Program-made: the position numbers and the translations under genes
Notes under the pieces: generated by a model
The model's input: the letters and a program-made list of their open reading frames with translations, nothing else
The model's database searches: none
What the model was told of the DNA's origin: nothing
Shown here: in pieces, positions 57,082 through 64,000 of the stretch
Position numbering within the stretch: position 1 is the stretch's first letter
Layout of the letters: every line of letters begins with the position of its first letter
DNA from: Phaeotremella fagi
Lineage: Eukaryota > Basidiomycota > Tremellomycetes > Tremellales > Phaeotremellaceae
Assembly: GCA_001599715.1 (NCBI GenBank)
Contig: BCHU01000014.1
Location: 558,001-622,000 of the forward strand
Direction: 5' to 3'
Length of the DNA: 64,000 bases

Positions 57082-57269
57082 GACGTGAATGAGATGAAGA
57101 GATGTAGGTAGATGATGTTGGTGTTATTGAATGATGTTAGAAGTAACTTGATAGATTCAATGGGGTAAGGGGGAGATAACAACGTAGGCGTAACAGAGTA
57201 GGCTGTGTCCCAACCCGTCATAGCGAGACGCCACGTTAATAAAATACACGTAATTAACACCATCTGCAT

Positions 57270-59729
57270 CTATTCAAGATTATAATCAAATTCAACATTC
57301 TCTACAGGTGGTACTATTCCAATCCCAATACCCAAGTCATATCCATTAACACCTGCCCCACCACCTGCCCCTCCAGCACTGTACCCATAACCTCCCAGAA
57401 AATCAAATGCATCACCCTGACCAAAATCGAATGGCCAATCCAAAAAGAGATCCTCTGGAAGTTGGTACTGCGTGTCTGAGCCTTCTAGCCAATCTGAATG
57501 GTTGTTACCGTTTGAAGGCATGTTCTCGAGTCCTGGGACTATGTCAGGTTGGAGATATTGAGTTGATGGATTGAAGATTGGGATTTCAGTTATCATCGTA
57601 TCAGGATGTTTGATAATGTCCTATCCAAATATCAGATTAAATTCACTTCGATCAAATCTTCTAAACTCACTATCTGATTTGAGATAGGTAACACACCCTC
57701 CCTCCAATCCAATTCACGTTTAACATCGACACTAGGATAAACGTCCTTCTCCACCAAAGGTCCAGAAGGAACCAAAGGTTTCGTAGCTTGCGTCATGAAT
57801 TCGTCGATCCTCGAAACCTGAGCTCGAAGTTTAACAGAGATAGTTGGGCCACTCTCCAAACTTGATTCCAAGTTGGCTAGTAAATCTGCGAAAGCGAGTA
57901 AAACACTTCTGACTCTGAAGAAAGTTGATTGGGAGAGTGGACGTTGGATCACACTGGCTAATAAGTGACCGACACCTGCTAGATGATGTAGCTAGATTTT
58001 GAGTTTTCAGTGATTGAAGTGGCCTTTGCGGTGGAATCTTACTCACCATTGGTGAACTGTTATAATGGACATATTGTTTTGGTATCGTTGAGAAAGCATC
58101 CAAAAGTTCTCCAGCTATCGTACATCTCTGTTCTACACTCGATTCTTCACTACTCGTCATGATCATCTTGACAGTCTGCATACTAACGATGATATTGGCG
58201 GCTAAATGAATAAGAGACAAATGGTCAACATTGAATGACCAAGTGTAAAAATCCAATCCGACCCACCTTGAAATCCATATCTATCATCCTTCAGTATCCC
58301 AGTCATATTCTTAGCCCCCTTAAAGATCCTAGGTAACTTCCCATAAAGACTATTAACCAATTCCAAAACCTCATCGGTAGAAGGTCCAACCTGTTTCACG
58401 AAAAGTGCAGTAACAGCCTTAGTAGTATCATCTTCACTGTGTAACCGTTTCGATCTAATCCCGTCCAAAGCGTGTTCCAAGATTCTATACAGATCCGAAA
58501 CGAAATTCCATCCTCTCATGAATGAGACGCCGTGGGTGTTTTGGGGATGTAGTTCGAAGCCATCTTTTGTTATGTCTTCGTCGTCGAACACTTCTGCTGG
58601 GTATAGGACTGTGGATTGGGATTCTCTGTGTCGGGCTACGCCACCCCAGGTGGCTGCACTGTAAACGTCTAGAGCGTAGGTTGACCAGAACTACATCAAA
58701 TCACGATTAGAATTCAGTCCTAATCAAACCAAACCACTCACCAACCTCCTTCGTTCCTGTAACTCAATCTCCGTCAAATCACCAGGCCACCTAGCCTCAT
58801 TATGAAACCCATCATTAGCGCACAAAGTGACATAATCACCCAAATGAGAAATCATCCCTCGAACCTGACCATAATTAATACAAACAATCGCTATCAAAGC
58901 TTTCGCCCTTTTATAATCGAATTCCCTGGCTTCGCTGAGATCATCAGGGAAAGCTTTCAGACATGCGAAATAGAAATCTTCTGATCGGGGACAATCGGGT
59001 GGAAGAGGTATTCGGGCACCGTCACGGATTCTGGCGACTGTTATGGCGCACATTGCCATTGTTGAGGCGAAGAATGATCTGTTGGTTTTGTAGAGATGGG
59101 TTTGGAGTTGGTGGGTGAACGTTGGCCAGTGGAATAGTGGTTGGCTATGAAGTTTTTTTTTTATGAATTTATATTGAGTTCATGAAATACAGTGAAATGA
59201 TGGACATACATTGGATAAACGATTCGATGATATCCCTCAGCAAGTTCTTGAATGACTTTGTCTGACGCAACGAAGATATAACGCCAATCATCGCCTGGAC
59301 TAGAAGATTCACTTCCAACAAAGGATAATCTATTCTTCTTGGAGTTACCAGATCGAGCTGCGGGCTACATTAACATAAACACCCAACACATCAGTACAGT
59401 GACAGAGAATAGAGGTTGAAGTGACTAACCCCTCGACGTTTGATTGGTCGGTCGTAAGTACAGACAGAACCGAAGGAAGCGCATGGATCACAAACTCGAG
59501 ATTCGGTGTTGGACGTGCACTGGTATAGAGGTAGTTAGTAGATGGTAGATGTTAGTTGACGTACTCTGATACCACCTCGATGACATCTATCACAAGCTCT
59601 CTACAAGATTTCAGTGGAGAGATCCGAACAGTCAGTTGGTGGGCTTACCGTTATCCTCCTTCTTTTTAACGGTACTGAGCCAGACCCAGACCCAGACCCA
59701 GACCTGGAACCCTCGCCTGCTTTATCCAT
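57270..59729 (-). CDS. Zn2Cys6 transcription factor with fungal-specific middle domain
   Basis: The N terminus (ATG at 59729) carries a Ser-Gly repeat encoded by TCTGGG units, then VPLKRRRIT. Across two introns the zinc cluster assembles as R-A-C-D-R-C-H-R-G-G-I-R-C...V-C-D-P-C-A-S-F-G-S-V-C, giving C-x2-C-x6-C-x8-C-x2-C-x6-C. The regulatory middle region includes QPLFHWPTFTHQLQTHLYKT, MCAITVARIRDGARIPLPPD, LIAIVCINYGQVRGMISHLG, FWSTYALDVYSAATWGGVAR and RIFKGAKNMTGILKDDRYGF. The C terminus is Gly/Asp/Asn-rich and may activate transcription. Such factors bind CGG-containing sites. The target genes are unknown. It resembles the group with xylanase-regulator-like middle domains. Confidence 0.85.
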
Positions 59730-61674
59730 CTCTGGATCTAACACGGTTGATACTTGACCTTGACAACGTTGTTAGTCGTCTTGAATCGTTCTTATTCTTC
59801 TTCCAAAATGTTAATGAGATCCGGCAGATATTACCGGTCAATTTGTGGTGTGGCAATTTAACAGATTAACAGTGAGTATTTCTGCGAATAATTTGGTAGG
59901 TAAACTGTGATCTTTATCTTTACTCTATGTTCAGTGGACAAATGCAGGCTTGAATCAAGTAATCGCAAGTACAGATCAAGAGTGTCTTTAGCGAACACCT
60001 GAAAGCGTTTGGCTGTAGTATTAAATATCCTTTCCCTCTTGGTCGTTAGAAAGACTTCTCAAACCCGGAAAAAAGATCCCTTCAACTCTAACCGTCGTTT
60101 TCATTGAAATTCAATATGCGAAACTTGCAGGCTCCTATCATCATCTTCACTACCGGATTTGTTAGTCTCCGAGAATAATTGCAATAACACTAAGATACTG
60201 GCCAATCAATCATTCTCGAATCCTGTTAGTCGAATGAAGGAATTTTTGATCTGAATCGAAAGAAATTCTTTCAAATGGATGAAGTGGTAATTAGCGGGGT
60301 ATGTTAATGAACCAGGTCCGAATTTGCTTGAATCCATATTCCTTTTCTCTTGCTCTTGACCATGCATCACGAGAATCTGCTTGAGTGTTCGATGTATACA
60401 CTAAAAAGTGCACCGACATTCGAGTTGGTGCTACCGGTCTATCAGATGAACGTTCATCTATACTGTAGGTCTGTAAGGTATCACTTTGACCATTGACTAT
60501 TAAAGCAGTATATTGTTGTCACTATGGATTTTTGGATTTAGATATTGGTTAATCAAAGAACGTAGACGATAAGCAAAATTTTCGTCCATGTCAATGACTA
60601 AATTTGATCGATTAGAACTAGTTGGTTCTAATGGCAACCGTTACAGAAAATTTTGATTTGAGCAGGTTCTGGATAGGCGACAAGAAACCGGGTTTTTAGT
60701 CAACCAATATGCTCAACTTCGAAATCGGTTGCCCTTGCACTGCCAGAAGTCTCGTTACGACATATACGTGTAATTTACAATTTTCAGCTCGTATAAATTG
60801 ACGTGATGCTTGACTTTTAATTTGTTTAATTTTTAGCTTCCACAACCTAACTTAAGTAAACTGTAAACTTCCCATCTAACGGATACTTCGTACTGTAACC
60901 TTACAACAAAGAATTTCCCTCGTTTCAAGATGTGCCTCCCATTCAACCGCCACATTCGATCGAAATGGGCTTTTTGTGCGAGTATCAGGACTGATTGATA
61001 ACTTTTATCTTCGGTATTCTTCTTCGTGGATAAGTTGCAATCTAGGACGATACCATGTAGTGACTCATACATTGGAACGATAACTTCTTTACTGATATCA
61101 TTCATCAATGTGTTCTTGCCTTCGCCACTGTTGAATGGCAAAACGAAGATTCGGCAATGACAAAACCGGAGTGACTCAATAACGAGAAACGCGACGTCAG
61201 TCACCTAGTCTAAAACTCAGTTACTGCACTAATCCATTTACGAAGTACTGACCTCTCCTCTGCTTTGCCCCCCTCGTAACGCAGCAATGTACACTTTGAG
61301 TTCCATTAGTGTGTTCTTGAAACGGGGTTATTCTTTGGATATCCCCCCAACCCCCCAATCATAGAATGGTAACTTAAATGCGTTAATGGGGTTCCAACTG
61401 CGGTTAGCTCCACTTTTCATATTGAACTTTACCCTCTTTTTCTAGAAAATAAGTTACAATGAAATAATAAAATGAGTGTTATCCTGTGATGTGATGCATG
61501 CGTGATCGTGATTACAAGGTACATAAGCTTTCGGGGGAAATTAGTACTTAACTAACTACTACCCACCACGTCCTTATTTATAACAGATTGTTGAGGTACT
61601 AATACTTTTTTCACCTTCACTATTCCTATTAACTCATAATAAACCTCATCTTTATCATTCAACAACACCAAATA
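59730..61674. other. long intergenic stretch (about 1.9 kb)
   Basis: This is upstream of both the Zn2Cys6 factor (minus) and the first small secreted peptide gene (plus). A minus-strand open frame at 60833-61204 has no ATG at its 5' end and no recognisable motif. TATA-like TATTTATAA occurs near 61575 before the peptide gene. A long regulatory region is usual for regulated fungal genes. Confidence 0.4.
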
Positions 61675-61878
61675 ATGAACCCAATCACAATTTTCACAGC
61701 TGTACTCGCCCTCGCCACTGGCGTTATTGCACTCCCAGCCCCAGCCCCAGCACCCGTTGCAGAAGGAGCTACTGCAGAAGGATTCGGTGGTGGTTTCGGT
61801 CGTGAGTCGAATACATATTTCCGTCTCGATTCAACGAATACTGATTTGTAAACAGAAAGTGGACCAGGCGCTTATTAA
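61675..61878 (+). CDS. 49-residue secreted peptide precursor 1 (Qsp1-like)
   Basis: Exon 1 (61675-61801) encodes a signal peptide (MNPITIFTAVLALATGVIA), an Ala-Pro stretch (LPAPAPAPVAEGATAE) and GFGGGFG. A GTGAGT intron (61802-61855) in phase 1 is followed by exon 2 encoding QSGPGAY and the stop. The product is 49 residues. The mature tail FGQSGPGAY is Gly-rich and ends G-A-Y. Length, intron phase and ending are the same in the second gene at 62911. The design (signal peptide, short spacer, Gly-rich C-terminal peptide) resembles the precursor of the Cryptococcus quorum-sensing peptide Qsp1, whose core is similarly FG...GGAY. That link is from memory and unproven. Confidence 0.75.
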
Positions 61879-62910
61879 ACAATTCACTCTCTTCTTCAAC
61901 AACTTCGTTTTATTCAAATGTAATCCAAACTCCAAACTCCAAACTCCAAACTCCAAACTCCAAACTCCAAACTCCAAACTCCAAACTCCAAACTCCAAAC
62001 TCCAAACTCCAAAATCCTCTCTCTATCTCGTTGATCGGACGCTATGATTGTATTTGATATGGTGGGGTTGGTGAACTGGTCGTGGTGGTGTCAAGATGCT
62101 TATCAGTGGCTATAGTATTGGTTGTCTGGTATGAATAATATCCTATCCTATTCACGGTGATCCGGCGATAATTGTTTTGAGTGGCCAGTGGGTTTTTATC
62201 AAAGGGGATTGGATCGAATATTACTTCCAATGCATCCATCCCCTTCCTATAACCGTGCACTGAACATCCAGTGAATAATTGTGTTCATACATGATGATAT
62301 GATGTTGTACGGGTGCGAAACATCAAAGGTACTCGTCATGGATTGATGTGGTGCCTCTTTTGGGTTGCACATGTGTCATGATAAAAATAGATTTCTTTTG
62401 TCAAATAAGTTAAATGTTGTAGCTAAGAAATTCGTTGGTCTCCACATGTCGATCCACAAGGTCATATTCGACTGATGTAACGTAACGCAAGTGAATGAGC
62501 CTAAGCAACAGTTGCCTGAAGACAAGGTAGAATATTGTAAATCCAGGTAAATTAACTTGAATCGTCAAGGAACGATCAAAAAAATCAAAGCTCAGACTGC
62601 AATTACGATACGATGACACTCAAAGGGATAGTTACTTTAGACAAGGTATCCTTTGGCCTTCCTTTCGAAACATTACAACCATCACAGAGACAGATTACGA
62701 TTCAGTCCGTAGTCACCGCCTCCCCTCCCCTCCCCAATTACCGCTGTCTTGTTTCAACGTATAAAAGATAAACATATCTGATAATCAATTTCATCTTCTC
62801 TTCTGAACATCTAACTGAACATTTAAACACCTTTACAATCAATCCTACAAACAGTAGTTGACTCAACCTCAAACACAAACACAACACACGACACCAGTTA
62901 ATTTGCCACA
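61879..62910. other. intergenic between the two peptide genes
   Basis: This contains the heptamer minisatellite at 61924-62014 in the 3' flank of the first peptide gene and a TATAAAA box at about 62760 before the second. No other gene is seen. Confidence 0.5.
61924..62014. repeat. heptanucleotide minisatellite (TCCAAAC)n
   Basis: Twelve perfect copies of TCCAAAC run from 61924 to 62007, followed by one variant unit TCCAAAA. It lies about 45 nt after the stop codon of peptide precursor 1, so probably in its 3' untranslated region. It is not a telomere-type repeat. Confidence 0.95.
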
Positions 62911-63171
62911 ATGAAATTCATCGCTTTGATCACTTCACTCGCTGTCGCTTTTATGGTCGTCGCTTCACCCGTCGCTGAAGCTGAAGCTAATGCTAGTCCT
63001 GATGGAGCTGAAGCAGCTTCATTCGGAGGATTCGGTGGAGGTGGTGAGTGCTTTCGTTCATCTTATACCCTACTTTCTCAATCGACATATGTTTTCATGA
63101 TTCCTTTGACATGGGTTCTTATCTTAACTTCTCACTGATTCTTGTTGATATTAGGTGCCGGTGCTTACTGA
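62911..63171 (+). CDS. 49-residue secreted peptide precursor 2 (Qsp1-like)
   Basis: Exon 1 (62911-63043) encodes a signal peptide (MKFIALITSLAVAFMVVAS), an acidic Ala-rich spacer (PVAEAEANASPDGAEAA) and SFGGFGGG. A phase-1 intron (63044-63154) is followed by exon 2 encoding GAGAY and the stop. The product is 49 residues, exactly as precursor 1, with the same intron phase and the same G-A-Y end. Here the tail is FGGFGGGGAGAY. A TATAAAA box lies about 150 nt upstream and the ATG context is CACAATG. The first exon read through the intron would give a longer frame, but the donor and acceptor are good and the paralogue supports splicing. Confidence 0.75.
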
Positions 63172-64000
63172 TTTCTCAGAAGTGTTTGGTCCACTATGAG
63201 ATGAGGTTTTCGGGTGAGTCTTGATTGCGTATTTACTACCTCTGTGAGAGTTTTGTAGCTGATAATTGATTCTTAGATTCATGTAACTCATTCGATTGAT
63301 TCGGATGTATTTTTGACATCCTTTACTACGATCCTTTCTTTCACAGTCTCGTTTCTCATCGTTATTCGTCATCATGACTCAAGATCTATCAATTCAAACG
63401 GTTGACTGATCATCCAACTCACTAGAATAGCACGATTCGTGCCACATCCATTTGAATTTACCTGCGCCATTCATTCAGTTGACCTTTACAGCAACCTTAG
63501 CCATAGATTTGGGAAGACCCAGAACGATCGATTAAAGGTTATGAAACATAACCCAATTCACGAGCCATGTAATTGAACTTTCCAGCCATTTGAAGTCAAC
63601 GTTGATCTCTCATCGGATGAGATGTTGGACCAAAACAAACCACAAACAAATGGTGGCTGGACAAAATAAGGGATAAACCAAAGTGCCTTTTCGTGTTTTT
63701 TAATTGCTGATTACGGCAAATGTTCGTCACCAAGTCGATCAATCAAGGTTTTCCTTTTAAACTTGCTCAGATGTCAAGGTTGAAAGATGTCTTAAACTTT
63801 GTTTTTTCGTTTGTGGAGTGGGTTAGTTGCTATGTTCAGTTTAACTTGATTGACGCTGCTTGTGAGATAAGATGTTTGGTAGTCAGTTGTCCTTTGTGCT
63901 TATTCGCGTCTTCGGTGGCAGATATGATATAGACGATTTTCCTCAGTACATCTCACCTGTTGAGGTTAATTACTCGGAACAAATTTGTTGATATAAGCAG
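63172..64000. other. intergenic to the window edge
   Basis: The 3' flank of peptide gene 2 is followed by sequence with TGCCACA near 63440. A short open frame at 63720-63932 shows no gene-like property. Confidence 0.4.

Noticed and set aside
60833..61204. 123-codon minus-strand frame in the long gap before the peptide genes
   Set aside because: It begins at a GTG rather than ATG, has no motif and no splice context. The composition does not differ from noise enough to call a gene.
61924..62014. Heptamer tract as a telomere or subtelomere mark
   Set aside because: The TCCAAAC unit does not fit TTAGGG-type repeats and lies internally between genes.

Overview
The window is nuclear DNA of a basidiomycete yeast-like fungus, most likely of the Tremellales (Cryptococcus/Kwoniella relatives). 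Nearly every long gene is broken by many short introns (about 45-75 nt) with GTRAGT donors and YAG acceptors. Intergenic distances are short, and the housekeeping proteins are clearly fungal. I saw no prokaryotic operon structure, no intact transposon, no CRISPR array and no tRNA or rRNA gene. Intron positions were worked out by eye from frame continuity and splice sites, so exon edges in the less conserved genes are provisional.

Layout. 1-5 kb: a truncated secreted protein at the left edge, a CipC/DUF3759 protein, a Med19-like Mediator subunit and Erg28. 5-15 kb: a gene remnant, a peroxisomal ABCD-type half transporter, cytosolic Phe-tRNA synthetase beta chain, ribosomal protein uL18 (RPL5), an ER protein disulfide isomerase ending in HEEL, and a small predicted mitochondrial protein. 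15.8-19.7 kb: a tandem array of four divergent single-exon paralogues of unknown function. 20-28.6 kb: an orphan single-exon gene, a KE4-type ZIP zinc transporter, a Dal5-type MFS permease, a DUF3253 protein and MRD1. 29-36.4 kb: eS19, an arrestin-like adaptor, a flavin-reductase-like protein and a HIT protein. 36.7-44.1 kb: a large F-box-like protein with an acidic insert, a DNAJC8/Spf31-like J protein and TFIIF alpha. 44.6-46 kb: a second tandem pair of unknown single-exon genes. 46.9-59.7 kb: an Slm1-like PH protein, a Frag1/DRAM/Sfk1 membrane protein, dolichyldiphosphatase, eL37, a small AN1 zinc-finger protein, cofilin and a Zn2Cys6 transcription factor. 61.6-63.2 kb: two 49-residue secreted peptide precursors.

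Most genes are housekeeping genes with no obvious joint pathway. The parts worth attention are the lineage-specific ones. (1) The two tiny secreted precursors share exact length, intron position and phase, and a Gly-rich tail ending in G-A-Y. They resemble the precursor style of the Cryptococcus quorum-sensing peptide Qsp1. (2) Two unrelated tandem families of intronless small proteins share a promoter motif, TGTGGCA, often paired with its inverted copy and placed about 230-260 nt before the ATG in four genes. This suggests common, probably inducible, control. (3) Several genes have a first exon that is just the start codon, followed in two cases by micro-exons.
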